This document shows positions 1-10,664 of a stretch of 47,198 nt of DNA, piece after piece. This stretch comes from an uncultured Pseudohongiella sp. (lineage in GTDB: Bacteria > Pseudomonadota > Gammaproteobacteria > Pseudomonadales > Pseudohongiellaceae): assembly GCA_902597095.1 (NCBI GenBank), contig CACJWK010000019.1, positions 1 through 47,198 on the forward strand, given 5' to 3'. The notes beneath the pieces were generated by a model. The model worked only from the letters and a program-made list of their open reading frames with translations, was not told the DNA's origin and made no database searches. The stretch's first letter is position 1. Every line of letters starts with the position of its first letter. The translations under genes were made by a program, and so were the position numbers.

Positions 1-684
1 AGAGATATCACACAACACAACAATTTCAGGGGGGCGGGTGATCTGGCGCTTGAACTGCAGCGGAATTAACTCGCTGTTACGCAGCAAGTGCTGCATGGTG
101 CGACGCATGTCGATCTGCGCACGGCTGACACAAGTCCGATGACGACGGGTCTGAATTGGCTTCACGGGCAACCTGAGGTTCTGGAGCATCTTTTTCGCCA
201 CCCGTATCTCAGACTCAGACATTTGTTCAAAGTCTCTACTTTGCAGTATTTCTGACTCTGAAGCGGACAGGTTGGCCTGCAGTTCTACTTGATCCTCATC
301 CCGGGCAGATGACTCAGTTTTACCGCCGGACAGCGCCTCCCCGAGACGACGGATCAGCGACTGCTGATCCTGATCGGAGCGCAAAGTAGGCAACATGACA
401 CCCATCAGTTTCTCCATAAGTTTTGGGTTACGCCAGAACAGGGCAAATGTCTGATCAAAAACAGGCATCTGCTCACGACGAGTCACAAACTGGGAAAGCA
501 ACACGGTGTGCAGGTCTTGCTGTGATTCAATGCCGATGAGGGTTACCGCGCGAATCGCGTTCAACACATTACCCGTACCGACAGGCATTCCTGTGGCGCG
601 CAGCAGTCTGGCAAACAGCATGATGTTTTCGGCCAGGCTTCCCTGCAGCAAAGGTAGGGCACTTGCCCCCGATAGTTCAGCCAC
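1..684 (-). CDS. coxE: CoxE-like VWA-domain protein (partial, C-terminus off the left edge)
   Basis: This is the N-terminal 228 codons of a von Willebrand factor A protein of the CoxE family. With the MoxR ATPase CoxD it is thought to help mature or insert the metal centre of molybdenum CO dehydrogenase-type enzymes. The frame is open to the window edge. It shows the family's helical N-terminal region (FARLLRATGMPVGTGN near the start), a charged middle, the conserved basic stretch around RRTMQHLLR, and the start of the VWA fold (PPEIVVLCDIS), where the metal-ion-dependent adhesion site begins just as the window ends. I chose a GTG start at 684, which overlaps the coxD stop by 8 nt. No strong ribosome binding site is visible, so translational coupling to coxD is likely. 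It is the last gene of the visible cox operon. Confidence 0.85.
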   Translation of the reverse strand, partial: MAELSGASALPLLQGSLAENIMLFARLLRATGMPVGTGNVLNAIRAVTLIGIESQQDLHTVLLSQFVTRREQMPVFDQTFALFWRNPKLMEKLMGVMLPTLRSDQDQQSLIRRLGEALSGGKTESSARDEDQVELQANLSASESEILQSRDFEQMSESEIRVAKKMLQNLRLPVKPIQTRRHRTCVSRAQIDMRRTMQHLLRNSELIPLQFKRQITRPPEIVVLCDIS

Positions 685-1603
685 GGCGAGGCTGAGACAC
701 GGAAATATTGAGCTTCACCTCTTCCAGGATGCGGGCAGCCTCACTGCCTCTGATCTTGGCAATGTCATCCTGATATTTCAGCAGGGTTCCAAGGGTGCCA
801 TCGATGGTGGTTGGGTCCAGAGCTACCTGGTCCAGCTGAACCAGGGCATCGGCCCAGTCCAGCGTCTCTGCAATCCCAGGCAGTTTGAACAAATCTTCCT
901 GGCGCAGACGTTGAACAAAGTTCACCACCAACTGACTGAGTTGCTGATCGATTCCGGGCATCTTTCTCTGCACAATTTCCAGCTCACGCTCAGCCGCCGG
1001 GAAGTCGACCCAGTGATACAGGCATCGTCGCTTCAGGGCATCGTGAATTTCCCGGGTGCGATTGGAGGTGATAATCACAAGCGGTGGTTCCGTCGCCCGC
1101 ACTGTACCGATTTCAGGAATCGAAATCTGGTTTTCAGACAGCAGCTCCAGCAGGAAAGCCTCGAACGGTTCATCTGTCCGGTCGAGCTCATCAATGAGCA
1201 AAACCGGCGCTCCCCTATAATCCGAGCGAAGCGCCTGCAGCAAAGGACGCTCGATAAGGAACTCTTCCGAGAAGACGTCTCTGGCTAGCCTGGCTTTATC
1301 AACGGAGCCCGCGGCTTCGGCCAGCCGGATTTCCAGCATCTGTCTTGAGTAATTCCACTCGTAGACCGCAGAGCCGATGTCCAGACCTTCGTAGCACTGC
1401 AGCCGCACCAGTCGACGATCGAGGGTCTGGGAGAGCACTTTGGCAATTTCTGTTTTTCCGACACCAGCCTCGCCTTCAAGGAAGAGCGGCCGCTGCATCT
1501 TAAGTGCGAGATACAGCGTGGTGGATAAAGCCCGGTCAGCGACATAGTTGGCCTGCTCAAGCAGTGCCTGCGTTTGCTCTATAGAGGCCAGTTCACGACT
1601 CAT
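677..1603 (-). CDS. coxD: MoxR-family AAA+ ATPase, CoxD
   Basis: This 308-residue AAA+ ATPase belongs to the MoxR family. In cox clusters CoxD is a membrane-associated chaperone needed to build the copper/molybdenum active site of CO dehydrogenase. The Walker A motif GEAGVGKT is at residues 44-51 and Walker B VLLIDELDR at about 134-142. A sensor region (PLVIITSNRTREIHDALKRR) and a C-terminal helical lid follow. The ATG at 1603 has an AAGG about 6 nt upstream. It lies 8 nt after the coxM stop and overlaps coxE, so it belongs to the same transcript. Family membership is clear. The exact client enzyme is inferred from the neighbouring CoxSLM genes. Confidence 0.9.
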   Translation of the reverse strand: MSRELASIEQTQALLEQANYVADRALSTTLYLALKMQRPLFLEGEAGVGKTEIAKVLSQTLDRRLVRLQCYEGLDIGSAVYEWNYSRQMLEIRLAEAAGSVDKARLARDVFSEEFLIERPLLQALRSDYRGAPVLLIDELDRTDEPFEAFLLELLSENQISIPEIGTVRATEPPLVIITSNRTREIHDALKRRCLYHWVDFPAAERELEIVQRKMPGIDQQLSQLVVNFVQRLRQEDLFKLPGIAETLDWADALVQLDQVALDPTTIDGTLGTLLKYQDDIAKIRGSEAARILEEVKLNISVSQPRRG

Positions 1604-1611
1604 AAAAAGCC

Positions 1612-2406
1612 TTACTGGCAGGCCTCCACAGCGCGCTTGGTCATGACTTTAACTAGGTGTGCCCGGTACTCCGCACTGGCATGAATATCGCTGTTCATCT
1701 GCTCGACGGGCAGCTCAACCGCATCAATACCGCCTGCATCAAGCTCACCGCCCAGAGCCGCTTCAAGTCGAAGCCCCCGATGGGCACAAGCCGTGGCGCC
1801 CGTGACGCCGACGCGCACCTCACCGCCTGTCTTTGCAACAAAAACACCGACGATGGCGTAGCGGGACGCCGGATTTTCAAACTTCATGTAGGCAGCCGCT
1901 TCGGGCAAGGGAAAACTCACGGATGTGACGATTTCATCGTCTTCCAGAGCGGTTTCGAACATCCCGGTAAAAAACTCCTCTGCCGAAATCGCCCGTTTGG
2001 ATGTTTGCACCGTCGCACCGAGAGCGATTACAGCCGCCGGATAATCGGCAGCCGGATCATGGTTGGCAATGGAGCCACCAAGGGTTCCCCGGTTCCGCAC
2101 GGCCGGATCGCCAATATTGCCCGCCAGCCTGGCCAGCGCAGGAATGGCCTGCTGCACCTCTGCCGACGCTGCGACCGCAGCATGGGTCGTCATGGCGCCG
2201 ACAATCAGATTTTCATTCTCCACACTGATCCCGGTCAGCTCTGCGACGCCGCCCAGATCAATCAGATCAGAAGGGCTGGCCAGGCGATGCTTCATGGTCG
2301 GCAGCATGGTCTGACCACCCGCCATAAATTTGCCGTCTTCTGCCTGCTGCATCGCCTCTGTGGCTGCCGCAACGCTGGCAACTTTCCTGTAGTTAAATTC
2401 GTACAT
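1612..2406 (-). CDS. coxM: CoxM-like FAD-binding subunit of a molybdenum hydroxylase
   Basis: This is the medium, FAD-binding subunit of a xanthine dehydrogenase/CO dehydrogenase family enzyme, about 264 residues. It carries electrons from the iron-sulfur subunit to FAD and on to the acceptor. It begins MYEFNYRKV, typical of this family, and has the two FAD pyrophosphate-binding motifs AGGQT at residues 29-33 and GTLGGS at 107-112. The C-terminal CO dehydrogenase flavoprotein domain follows. The frame extends upstream to 2457, but that would run into coxL. The ATG at 2406, with a GGAGAAGCG-type site just upstream and 11 nt after the coxL stop, is the better start. Confidence 0.9.
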   Translation of the reverse strand: MYEFNYRKVASVAAATEAMQQAEDGKFMAGGQTMLPTMKHRLASPSDLIDLGGVAELTGISVENENLIVGAMTTHAAVAASAEVQQAIPALARLAGNIGDPAVRNRGTLGGSIANHDPAADYPAAVIALGATVQTSKRAISAEEFFTGMFETALEDDEIVTSVSFPLPEAAAYMKFENPASRYAIVGVFVAKTGGEVRVGVTGATACAHRGLRLEAALGGELDAGGIDAVELPVEQMNSDIHASAEYRAHLVKVMTKRAVEACQ

Positions 2407-2417
2407 GATCGCTTCTC

Positions 2418-4781
2418 CTAGGAACTGACCGCAGCCGCTTGCTGGGCCGCACGCCAAACGGTTTCCGGTGTTGCCGGCATATCTATGTGTCTCACACCAA
2501 GCGCATTCGAAATCGCGTTTATCACAGCCGGTGGCGCGCCGATTGCGCCGGCCTCACCGCAGCCTTTGACGCCCAGCGGATTGTCAGGCGGATTGGTCGG
2601 CGCATAGTCGATATCGAAACAGGGAAGGTTGTCAGCGCGCGGCATCGCATAGTCCATGTAAGAGGCGGTGATCAACTGACCTTCGCTGTCATACGAACAG
2701 CCTTCCAGCAGGGCCTGTCCCACCCCGTGCGCGATACCCCCGTGAACCTGGCCTTCGACAATCATCGGATTGATCAATTTTCCGAAGTCATCGACGGCTG
2801 AATATTTCACGACTTCTACCACCCCGGTGTCAGGGTCGACTTCCACTTCACAGATATGTGTTCCTGCCGGAAAAGAGAAGTTCGTGGGATCAAAAAACGC
2901 ATTTTCATCGAAACCGGGCTCTACACCTTCAGGATAGGAGTGCGGCACGTACGCCGTGAACGCGACTTCCGCAATATTCATCGCCTTGTCGGTGCCGGCC
3001 ACGCTGAAATTTCCATCGGCAAATTCGATATCACCTTCGGCTGCCTCCAAGGCGTGTGCAGCGATTTTTTTGCCCTTGGCAATCAGCTTGTCGCAGGCCC
3101 GGGCTATTGCCACCCCCCCTACCGCCAGCGAACGGGAGCCATAAGTGCCCATTCCAAACTGTGTTTTCGCCGTATCGCCATGGATCACTTCGATATTCTC
3201 GATAGGCACGCCCAGCTGATCGCAGACGAGCTGCGCAAACGTCGTCTCATGACCCTGTCCATGGGAGTGTGTGCCGGTAAAGACCTGCACATTGCCTGTC
3301 GGGTTAAAACGCACCTGCGCACTTTCCCACAGACCGACTCCGGCACCCAGCTGACCTACCGCCGCAGAGGGCGCAATACCGCAGGCTTCGACGTAGGAAG
3401 ACAGACCAATGCCGCGCAGTTTGCCTCGCGACTTGGCTTCTTCGGCCCGTGCCGAAAACCCGCTGTAGTCAGCCAGTTCCATGGCCTTATCCAGCGCCGC
3501 AGGATAGTCTCCGCTGTCGTAACACTGAACGACCGGAGTCTGATAGGGAAACGCATCAACGGGTATGAAATTACGCCGGCGAATTTCTGCCGGATCCAGC
3601 CCCATATCCGCCGCACAAATATCAACGAGACGCTCCACCAAATACGTGGCTTCCGGTCGGCCGGCACCGCGGCAGGCATCAACCGGTGCTGTGTTGGTAA
3701 ATACCGCTTTGACTTCAGAGTAAATCAGAGGGGTCGAGTATTGCCCGGCCAGCAAGAAAGCGTACAAATAGCTGGGCACCATGGTGCTGAAAGTCGACAG
3801 ATACGCGCCCAGATTGGCCTGTGTCTGCACCCGCATCGCCAGAAATTTGCCGTTTTCGTCCATCGCCATTTCCGCAGTCGATACATGATCACGACCGTGC
3901 GCGTCTGCCAGAAAAGCCTCGCTTCGATCGCCGTTCCATTTCACGGGACGCTTGATTTTCCTGCAGGCCCAGCCGACCACCAGTTCCTCTGCATAGACGA
4001 AGATCTTGGCGCCGAATCCACCGCCCACATCCGGCCCGACCACACGCAGTTTGTGTTCAGGGGCCAGTTGATTGAACGCCGACAGCACCAGTCGGTGTAC
4101 GTGCGGATTCTGAGTTGTCAGATGAAGAGTGATCTCGTCGGTACCCGGGTTGTACTCGCCCAGTGCCGCTCTGGGCTCCATGGGATTGGTAACCATGCGA
4201 TTGTTAACCAGATCCAGCTTGGACACCTTATGTGCACCTGCGAATGCCGCCTCTACCCCGTCCTTATCCCCAAATGGCCAGTTGTAACAGACGTTATCAG
4301 GGGCGACCTCATGGATTTGCGGCTGCCCGGAGTCTGCTGCGCTACTGGTATCGACCACGGCGGGCAGGACGTTGTAATCCACATCCACCAACTCAGCCGC
4401 ATCACGAGCCTGAGCGCGCGTTTCAGCAATGACGATCGCGACATGATCCCCGACATAATTGACTTTGCCCTGAGCCAGCGCGGGATGAGCAGGCGCCCGA
4501 TGGGGCTCTCCGTCATCACTGGTCACCGTCACACCACAGATCAGGGGGCCGATGCCGTCAGCTGCCAGATCGTCCCCGGTCAGCACTGCTACAACACCGG
4601 GCGCGGCAAGCGCATCGCTACAGTCGATTCCTTTTATCTCTGCGTGCGCATGGGGCGAGCGCACGAATACCGCATGGGTCTGACCTGCGACATTAATGTC
4701 ATCGGTGTAGTTGCCTTTACCGATCAGGAAACGCTGATCCTCCTTCCGGCGCACACTTGCACCAATGCCGTTCTCATTCAT
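2418..4781 (-). CDS. coxL: CoxL-like molybdopterin-binding large subunit (form II type)
   Basis: This is the catalytic molybdenum cofactor subunit of a CO dehydrogenase/xanthine dehydrogenase family enzyme, 787 residues. It has GGGFGAK at about 253-259, and near the C-terminus GCGEAGAIG, whose glutamate (about 743) is the conserved catalytic base. The active-site loop reads ACRGAGR at about 369-375. This matches form II (AYRGAGR) rather than form I (AYxCSFR), with cysteine replacing the usual tyrosine. The ATG at 4781 has a strong GGAGG about 8 nt upstream and lies 1 nt after the coxS stop; an in-frame start at 4808 would overlap coxS. True CO oxidation by form II enzymes is doubtful, so the substrate may be another carbonyl or heterocycle. 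Confidence 0.9.
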   Translation of the reverse strand: MNENGIGASVRRKEDQRFLIGKGNYTDDINVAGQTHAVFVRSPHAHAEIKGIDCSDALAAPGVVAVLTGDDLAADGIGPLICGVTVTSDDGEPHRAPAHPALAQGKVNYVGDHVAIVIAETRAQARDAAELVDVDYNVLPAVVDTSSAADSGQPQIHEVAPDNVCYNWPFGDKDGVEAAFAGAHKVSKLDLVNNRMVTNPMEPRAALGEYNPGTDEITLHLTTQNPHVHRLVLSAFNQLAPEHKLRVVGPDVGGGFGAKIFVYAEELVVGWACRKIKRPVKWNGDRSEAFLADAHGRDHVSTAEMAMDENGKFLAMRVQTQANLGAYLSTFSTMVPSYLYAFLLAGQYSTPLIYSEVKAVFTNTAPVDACRGAGRPEATYLVERLVDICAADMGLDPAEIRRRNFIPVDAFPYQTPVVQCYDSGDYPAALDKAMELADYSGFSARAEEAKSRGKLRGIGLSSYVEACGIAPSAAVGQLGAGVGLWESAQVRFNPTGNVQVFTGTHSHGQGHETTFAQLVCDQLGVPIENIEVIHGDTAKTQFGMGTYGSRSLAVGGVAIARACDKLIAKGKKIAAHALEAAEGDIEFADGNFSVAGTDKAMNIAEVAFTAYVPHSYPEGVEPGFDENAFFDPTNFSFPAGTHICEVEVDPDTGVVEVVKYSAVDDFGKLINPMIVEGQVHGGIAHGVGQALLEGCSYDSEGQLITASYMDYAMPRADNLPCFDIDYAPTNPPDNPLGVKGCGEAGAIGAPPAVINAISNALGVRHIDMPATPETVWRAAQQAAAVSS

Positions 4782-4782
4782 T

Positions 4783-5256
4783 TCAGGACCCTCCCATCGC
4801 TTTTGCACCGGCCTGTACGGCTTTCACAATATTGTGATACCCGGTGCACCGGCAAATGTTGCCTTCCAATTCCTTTCGCACGGTAGATTCATCGAGCTCA
4901 TGACCACTGCGGTTCACAATATCGAGAGCGCTCATCACCATTCCCGGCGTGCAGAACCCACACTGCAATCCATGATTGTCCATGAATGCCTGCTGCATCG
5001 GATGTAATCCCGCCTCATTCGCCAGCCCTTCTATCGTGGTGACGTCGGCACCATCGGCCTGAATGGCCAGCATCGTGCACGATTTGACGGATTTACCATT
5101 CACGTGAATCACACAGGCGCCGCACTGGCTGGTGTCACATCCGACATGGGTGCCAGTGAGGCCGAGATTTTCTCTCAGAAATTGCACCAGCAGCGTGCGA
5201 CTTTCGACCTTTCCGCACACGGCTTCCCCGTTAACTGTCATGCTGACTGTACTCAT
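4783..5256 (-). CDS. coxS: CoxS-like [2Fe-2S] subunit
   Basis: This is the small iron-sulfur subunit (157 residues) of the molybdenum hydroxylase. It relays electrons from the molybdenum centre in CoxL to FAD in CoxM. It carries both clusters. The plant-ferredoxin-type site has cysteines at about 40, 45, 48 and 60 ([11 protein letters not shown], then C60). The helical second cluster has cysteines at 99, 102, 135 and 137 (QCGFCTPG, then NICRCTGY). Length and motif order match the family. It lies 15 nt after coxG and 1 nt before the coxL start. Confidence 0.93.
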   Translation of the reverse strand: MSTVSMTVNGEAVCGKVESRTLLVQFLRENLGLTGTHVGCDTSQCGACVIHVNGKSVKSCTMLAIQADGADVTTIEGLANEAGLHPMQQAFMDNHGLQCGFCTPGMVMSALDIVNRSGHELDESTVRKELEGNICRCTGYHNIVKAVQAGAKAMGGS

Positions 5257-5271
5257 GATTTGTCCCTCCAG

Positions 5272-5742
5272 CTACTCTGGCGCGTCCGGAGCCGGTTCAG
5301 CTTCGGCGCCCACCAGTTGTTTAAAATTCTCAAAAAACTCATCGGCCATTTTTCTCGCGACCCCGTCAATCAACCGGGCCCCCAGCTGCGCCAGCTTTCC
5401 ACCCACATTGGCCTGCACGCGATAGGCCAGCACTGTTGCCCCTTCTTGTTCTGACAGAGTGACTGTCGCCGCCCCCTTGGCAAACCCTGCAGCACCCCCC
5501 TGACCTGCACCGCTGATGGTGTAACCCCTCGGTGGATCAAGATCGCTAAGTGAGACGTCAAATTTGAACCGGGCTTTGACCGGCCCAATCTTGCTAACCA
5601 GCTTGGCTTCAAATGTATTTTCACCTGTTTTCTCAAAGCTCTCACAGCCGGGCATGGCTTGCTGCAGGATAGCGGTGTCGTTCAGAGCCAGCCACACCGA
5701 CTCCCGCGAAGCTTCAATCAACTGCTCCGAGATCATCTCCAT
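5272..5742 (-). CDS. coxG: CoxG-like SRPBCC protein
   Basis: This 156-residue protein of the START-like SRPBCC fold belongs to the CO dehydrogenase subunit G family. The diagnostic MPGCESFE lies at about residues 30-37, and the hydrophobic-cavity beta strands and the long C-terminal helix ([17 protein letters not shown]) follow. CoxG is an accessory protein. In some actinobacteria it binds menaquinone and delivers it to the dehydrogenase; whether this applies to a proteobacterial form II cluster is inference. It is the first gene of the visible cox operon, 52 nt downstream of the gamma-glutamyltransferase stop, so it may be co-transcribed with that gene. Confidence 0.88.
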   Translation of the reverse strand: MEMISEQLIEASRESVWLALNDTAILQQAMPGCESFEKTGENTFEAKLVSKIGPVKARFKFDVSLSDLDPPRGYTISGAGQGGAAGFAKGAATVTLSEQEGATVLAYRVQANVGGKLAQLGARLIDGVARKMADEFFENFKQLVGAEAEPAPDAPE

Positions 5743-5794
5743 GCCGCGTCCCCGAACTCAATAAACCTGCTTGATCTGCCCACTTGCAAGCACA

Positions 5795-7621
5795 CTACCA
5801 GCCAACCGCCTGACCATCTTTACGGTGATCCGATCCGGCCCGGTAAATGCCGTTGACCGGGTGGTCCTCGCTGATGCTCTCCGGTGTCATTTGAGGTAAG
5901 GGCAGCGAAGGGTTACGGGTGAAAAGAATCCCCTGATAGCCGCCCACCCGGCCGCCATTCACGGAACGCACCTGGTGCCCTTTGGCCTCTAGCGACCTTC
6001 CCACCAGACTGTAGAGATCGTGTTCCAGCGACAAAATGTTGCTGCTCTGACTGTGCGTAAAGCGAGCCGCGTCAGTTGTCATCTGCACGTTCATGCCATG
6101 ATCTATCACGTTGACCATATGCTGAGCATGCGTCTCTGGCTGCACCGCACCTCCCATATTGCCGAATGTCATAAGCGGCTGTCGATCCTGCATCACCATC
6201 CCGGCAATGATTGAATGGAACGGCCTTTTGCGGGGAGCTACGACATTCGGATGCGCTTCATCGACCGAGAACGCGACGCCGCGATTGTGCAGAATCATGC
6301 CGTAAGGCGGGATAGTGATACCGCTACCGTAGACTGAAAAAATACTGTGGATGAAGCTCACCATATTGCCCCAGCGATCCGCTGTTGTCAGATAAATGGT
6401 ACCGCCATCGAGCCCGCCCTTGACGGAAGGTTCAGAAGCAAGATCCATGTCAATCCGGTCACACAAACCAAGGGCATACTTCTTTGACAGCAGGCGATCC
6501 AGTGGCACCTCAGAAAACAGAGGATCCGCGTTATAGGCCTGCAGGTCAGAGTAGGCCAGCTTCTTTGCCTCTACCATGAAGTGCCAGTAGTCGGGATTTG
6601 AAGGGCCAAGGGCTGCCAGATTCAGATTGTGAACTGGCGCGCACACTTCAAGGATATTCAGCATCTCCAGTGCCGCCCAACCCTGCCCGGGTGGAGGCAG
6701 CTGGAAGATGTCGTAACCATGATAGCTGGTTGATATAGGCTCAATCCATTCCGACTGGAAGGCGGCGAGATCCTCATGGGTCATAACACCACCCTCTGAC
6801 TGGATTTTCGCAATCAGGGCGTCGGCGATATCGCCAGAGTAAAACGCCTCCCGCCCTTCCCGCTGAATCAAACGTAGGGCATCAGCCAGGCCGGGATTTC
6901 GGATGATGCTGTACAGCGCAGGCACTTCACCCTCATCCAGAAATACAGCGGCGGAATCGGCATCCTGAAGCAGTTTGCTTTGCTGACTGACCAGATCATC
7001 ATGCCGACGCTCTGATTGCCCCCAGCCCTGCTCAGCGATGCGGGCAGCCCGCTCAAAGGTTTCGGCAAACCCCATTGTGCCAAACCGTTCCAGCAGTGCG
7101 TCATAACCGGAGACGGCACCCGGAACCGTTGCTGCGTTTACGCCACGACCCGGAACCTGATTCAGTCCCAGCTCTTCCTTGAAAAACTCAGGGGTCCAGC
7201 GGGCTGGCGCAAATCCAGCAGAATTCAGCGCATAAAGCTTTTGATCCTCAGCACTCCAGACCAGCGCGAACAGATCTCCCGCCAGCCCGGTGTCGTTCTG
7301 TGAGGTCACATCAAGCACGGCCGCAGCGGCGACCGCCGCATCAATCGCATTGCCTCCCTGCTGAAGAATTTCCAGACCGGCCTGTGCCGCCAGTGGATCG
7401 CTGGTCGCCACAATCCCGTGACGCGCAATCACTTCAGAGCGGCCCTGGGCAAGCCACCCCTGACCTCGGGAACCGGGCGCCGCCACGATATTGGCCGCGG
7501 GGTTGCGCACTTTCTCTGAGGGAATACCGAACGCGTTGTCAGATTGCCCGAAGGCACCTGGCATGACAGCCACGGCCGCAGCCAGAGCCAGCGATTTAAT
7601 CATGTGGTGATTTAACATCAT
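5795..7621 (-). CDS. Gamma-glutamyltransferase family protein, exported
   Basis: This 608-residue Ntn-hydrolase of the gamma-glutamyltranspeptidase family cleaves gamma-glutamyl bonds (as in glutathione) or related amides in the periplasm. An N-terminal signal peptide ends near GAFGQ. The frame shows the family's [10 protein letters not shown] at about 89-98 and the autocleavage/nucleophile threonine in [11 protein letters not shown] (Thr about 408). A C-terminal small subunit follows, with RPFHSI and FGNMGG. The DRWGNMVSF stretch is typical of bacterial homologues that may not use glutathione. ATG codons at 7621, 7618 and 7603 are all possible starts. It lies upstream of coxG on the same strand, so a link to the cox enzyme is possible but unproven. 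Confidence 0.9.
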   Translation of the reverse strand: MMLNHHMIKSLALAAAVAVMPGAFGQSDNAFGIPSEKVRNPAANIVAAPGSRGQGWLAQGRSEVIARHGIVATSDPLAAQAGLEILQQGGNAIDAAVAAAAVLDVTSQNDTGLAGDLFALVWSAEDQKLYALNSAGFAPARWTPEFFKEELGLNQVPGRGVNAATVPGAVSGYDALLERFGTMGFAETFERAARIAEQGWGQSERRHDDLVSQQSKLLQDADSAAVFLDEGEVPALYSIIRNPGLADALRLIQREGREAFYSGDIADALIAKIQSEGGVMTHEDLAAFQSEWIEPISTSYHGYDIFQLPPPGQGWAALEMLNILEVCAPVHNLNLAALGPSNPDYWHFMVEAKKLAYSDLQAYNADPLFSEVPLDRLLSKKYALGLCDRIDMDLASEPSVKGGLDGGTIYLTTADRWGNMVSFIHSIFSVYGSGITIPPYGMILHNRGVAFSVDEAHPNVVAPRKRPFHSIIAGMVMQDRQPLMTFGNMGGAVQPETHAQHMVNVIDHGMNVQMTTDAARFTHSQSSNILSLEHDLYSLVGRSLEAKGHQVRSVNGGRVGGYQGILFTRNPSLPLPQMTPESISEDHPVNGIYRAGSDHRKDGQAVGW

Positions 7622-7639
7622 AAAAGTCGTCTTTACTGT

Positions 7640-8851
7640 TCAATGAGCCTGGGTAGCAAGGTGCTGCGCCAGCAAGTCCTTGCCGTAGTCGTTGCCGTTC
7701 GGCGTTCGAACCATCGTATGAATATGGTCTCTGGTAGGGACGCCCCGCTCATTTAGCATGAGCGTGCCGACAGGGTTCTGGTGATCGAACTCAATCATGA
7801 TTACAGGGCTGTGAATCCGGTAATAGAATACGGCGTCATCCTCGGTGGCACCGATCCAGGCGAAGAAGGTATCGTCCAGATGAGCCGCGATTTCCTCCAT
7901 GGTGACGGCTGCATGGGGGTCCCGGAGATTGCCGATGTAGGCACGAATCACTTCTAACAGAGCGAGGCGCTGGGAGCTCGTCAGATCAGCACCGGGAATG
8001 CCTTCATAATCCTGCACTTTGTTGTCCGCGTTGGCAGCCGCCATCGGATAATTGCGGGTCTTCTCCGAGCTCAGCGTTGCGCGGCCCTGCTGGTCTCTGT
8101 CCAGCGACTGCATCAGCGCCAGACCAAGATTCTGCTCGGGCTGCATGATGGTGTTGCCGGCATATTTGCCAGACTGCGCAGTCACAGGCTCGCCGCCCCA
8201 GAAAGCAGGAGTCATGACCACCTGATCGCCCAGCACGAAAAAATTAATGACCAGATGGTGCCCGTCCAACTGCCACCCCCAAGGCCCGCCAGCCGTTGGG
8301 ATCCCCATCATGGTGAGATAGTACTTTTCCTCGCCGTACCGAATGGGTTCGCCGTTCAGTTCGAACAGCGTCTGTTCCGTTTGCATGATCGCGCGCGTCT
8401 GATCAAGCCCCTTGGCACTGAGAGAATGTTCGAGCAGATTCCAGGCAGCAGCTTTCTGCACGGGATTCATCTCTTCGAGACTTACGCCCCGGCGGGGAAA
8501 GATTCCCACATCAACATTTGACCAGTCCCGCCATTCGGGGTCGTCAATCGCAAAGTGGGTACGACTCAGATCGATGGTATTTAGGGTCGCCAAAAAAGCT
8601 TCCGCTGCAGAACGGATTGCTTCGGTGCTTACCCCCGTACTGCGGACGGGAAAGAGTCCGCCAATCTTGCCTGCGGAAGTCGTAACACCGACAAAGGGCT
8701 CGCCCATGGCCGCAGCCGCACCGCGGGAAAAATTGCCTTTCTGGTTCAGCAGATTGGCCGGATACTGAGACTGACTTAAACCAACCCCGGCACTCAAGGC
8801 GGTGGCGGCAACAACGGTCAGTCCCACGAGATGAGACAGGGATATTCGCAT
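7640..8851 (-). CDS. DUF3500 domain-containing exported protein
   Basis: This protein of about 403 residues has an N-terminal signal peptide (hydrophobic [17 protein letters not shown]) and one long DUF3500 domain. It is recognised by the stretch [17 protein letters not shown] and the following [12 protein letters not shown] near the centre. The family has no established function. The HH and nearby acidic residues could bind a metal, but that is speculation. The frame opens at a GTG (8878), but the ATG at 8851 has an AAGAGAG about 6 nt upstream and starts directly at a good signal peptide, so I prefer it. It lies 18 nt upstream of the gamma-glutamyltransferase on the same strand and is probably co-transcribed with it. 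Confidence 0.85.
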   Translation of the reverse strand: MRISLSHLVGLTVVAATALSAGVGLSQSQYPANLLNQKGNFSRGAAAAMGEPFVGVTTSAGKIGGLFPVRSTGVSTEAIRSAAEAFLATLNTIDLSRTHFAIDDPEWRDWSNVDVGIFPRRGVSLEEMNPVQKAAAWNLLEHSLSAKGLDQTRAIMQTEQTLFELNGEPIRYGEEKYYLTMMGIPTAGGPWGWQLDGHHLVINFFVLGDQVVMTPAFWGGEPVTAQSGKYAGNTIMQPEQNLGLALMQSLDRDQQGRATLSSEKTRNYPMAAANADNKVQDYEGIPGADLTSSQRLALLEVIRAYIGNLRDPHAAVTMEEIAAHLDDTFFAWIGATEDDAVFYYRIHSPVIMIEFDHQNPVGTLMLNERGVPTRDHIHTMVRTPNGNDYGKDLLAQHLATQAH

Positions 8852-8956
8852 GGGCAACTCTCTTGATGGAGCGTTCACTACACAGGACTTAGGAGGCTAA
8901 CTGCTAATCCTGTTAGCTGCAAGTCAAGCAGAGTCGCAGACCGCAAGCTGAACCCG

Positions 8957-10333
8957 CTATTCCGCCATGACCCGCGCCAACGCTTCTTCATCCCGCCACC
9001 GCTCGCCTCGCAGGCGGATGACGAACACCACCGCGATCGCAAAAATCAGCGCAACAAACGCCAGCCAGGCCACTTTGGGACCCAGTTCGAATACTCTGAT
9101 AATGAAGTATTGCGCTACCAGCATAGCCCAGTGGAGACTGACCGAGGCCACCATTAACCACCGCGTATCACCGGCGCCACGCAGAACTCCCCCGGTTACC
9201 TGAATGACTGCATCCGCCATCGCATAACTCGACAGACCCACCATCATAAAGCCGGCCAGATTTCGAATCTCGGTAAAATCGCCTTCCGGTGGCGCAAAGA
9301 TTTCAACCAGAGGAAAGCGGAAGACAATATAAAGGCCAGCCAGTACGGCGGAGTAAGTCAGTCCTATGACAAATCCCGCCGCAACGACTTCGTCAGCGCG
9401 CTGCAGATCGCGCGCACCGACAAATCTGCCAATCAGGCTGATCATGCCGATGTTGAGTCCAATCAACGGCACAAAGGAAAGAAGATCCCAGTTGAACACA
9501 ATCGCAGCTGAAGCTCCCTCTACCACACCATAAGACTGGAACATCAACAGGAACAAATTGAAGGCAGCAACGTTGAGAAACAACTCAACACCCGACGGAA
9601 ACCCCAGTCGCAGAAACCGCTTGAGAATGCCTGTCTCCAGCGAAAAAGCTTCGATAACCGCAAACTCCTCACGATGAGTCCGTTCGAGGAAAAAACCCAG
9701 AAATAAAAGAAATGAGAAAATCGTAGCAACCATGGTGCTAATGCCAGCCCCGACAATACCCAGGGCGGGAAAGCCGAAATGGCCGAACACCATGGCATAG
9801 GCAAGAGGCACATTGAGAACTAGACCGCAGACGTCGCAGGTCATGACCACTTTTGATCTTCCGATACCCGCGAAATAGGACGACAGGCAGATTTTGGCCA
9901 GAGTTACGACGATTCCCAGCATCAGAATCTGGAAGTAGGTCCGTTCAAGTTCCACCTGCACCGGGTCGTGATCCATAGCAGAGAAAATATCTGAAACCAG
10001 AAAAGTAATCGCCGCAAGAATGGGGATGCAGGCGGCCGTCATGATCCAACCCTGGGTGACAACACGTGCGCATTTATGTCTTTCGCCCGCACCCAGGTAT
10101 TGCGCAGCCAGCGCGTTGGCGTAGGAAAACAGCCCGGAAAAGAAACAGAACGAAAAGAAACAGGCCACACCACCGCCGAGCGCTGCCGCCATATGCACCG
10201 GGTCGATTTGCGACATGAAATAACGGTCGGTAAAGATCATCACCGCGAAGGCGCCCTGCGAAATCACCATAGGCAAGGCGATCTCAAGTAACTCTCGCAG
10301 TGTGTCTGCGTTGAAATTAAGGCGCGCTAACAT
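8957..10333 (-). CDS. MATE family efflux transporter
   Basis: This 458-residue inner-membrane protein has about twelve predicted hydrophobic segments arranged as two six-helix halves. That is the pattern of multidrug and toxic compound extrusion (MATE) antiporters, which export cationic or metabolic compounds using Na+ or H+. The first helix region (LLEIALPMVISQGAFAVMIF) and the second-half equivalent (FLRLGFPSGVELFLNVAAF) match the internal repeat. The GAGDTRW motif in the C-terminal half is typical. The substrate cannot be inferred. The start codon overlaps the end of a small upstream basic reading frame by 7 nt. Confidence 0.88.
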   Translation of the reverse strand: MLARLNFNADTLRELLEIALPMVISQGAFAVMIFTDRYFMSQIDPVHMAAALGGGVACFFSFCFFSGLFSYANALAAQYLGAGERHKCARVVTQGWIMTAACIPILAAITFLVSDIFSAMDHDPVQVELERTYFQILMLGIVVTLAKICLSSYFAGIGRSKVVMTCDVCGLVLNVPLAYAMVFGHFGFPALGIVGAGISTMVATIFSFLLFLGFFLERTHREEFAVIEAFSLETGILKRFLRLGFPSGVELFLNVAAFNLFLLMFQSYGVVEGASAAIVFNWDLLSFVPLIGLNIGMISLIGRFVGARDLQRADEVVAAGFVIGLTYSAVLAGLYIVFRFPLVEIFAPPEGDFTEIRNLAGFMMVGLSSYAMADAVIQVTGGVLRGAGDTRWLMVASVSLHWAMLVAQYFIIRVFELGPKVAWLAFVALIFAIAVVFVIRLRGERWRDEEALARVMAE

Positions 10334-10623
10334 ACGGGATGCAATTGCCTCGCGTGAGTTCGGTTTGGACTGGACTGTTGCCGATTACACACCCGGGGGG
10401 TGATCTGCCGGCGGCCCTGATCGCGCTGTCGAAGAAGAGTGCGCAGCATGACCTCAGGGAGAAGAACCCGACGAACCTGACCCAGTGGCCCCGAGCGGAG
10501 CGCATGGTACGCCAATCCATCCGGCATGACAAATGCCTGCTGCGAGCCCTGCAGGCGTCTTACTCTGCGCGCTCGGCGGCGCGCCAACTCGCTGACCCGG
10601 CTTTTGCGCTTATGCCCATTCAC
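10327..10623 (-). CDS. Possible small basic protein upstream of the MATE gene (uncertain)
   Basis: This is a reading frame of about 98 residues, rich in arginine (for example ELARRRARRVRRLQG near the N-terminus), from a GTG with a GGAGGAG about 11 nt upstream. Its stop overlaps the MATE start by 7 nt, which would allow translational coupling. I recognise no family, and the C-terminal half is low in convincing secondary structure. An overlapping frame on the other strand is also open, so this could be chance. It is the only candidate gene in the 330-nt gap between the MATE gene and the plus-strand gene at 10665. Confidence 0.25.
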   Translation of the reverse strand: MNGHKRKSRVSELARRRARRVRRLQGSQQAFVMPDGLAYHALRSGPLGQVRRVLLPEVMLRTLLRQRDQGRRQITPRVCNRQQSSPNRTHARQLHPVC

Positions 10624-10664
10624 TGGCAAACTCTCCTCCTTTTATTCGCCCGGAGAACCAATTC

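Noticed and set aside
506..1288. 260-codon open frame on the plus strand
   Set aside because: It lies opposite coxD and coxE, which have clear protein motifs. It shows no family features and is the antisense shadow of these genes.
2856..4886. 676-codon open frame on the plus strand
   Set aside because: It is antisense to coxL, whose motifs are unambiguous. Such long shadows are common in GC-rich genes.
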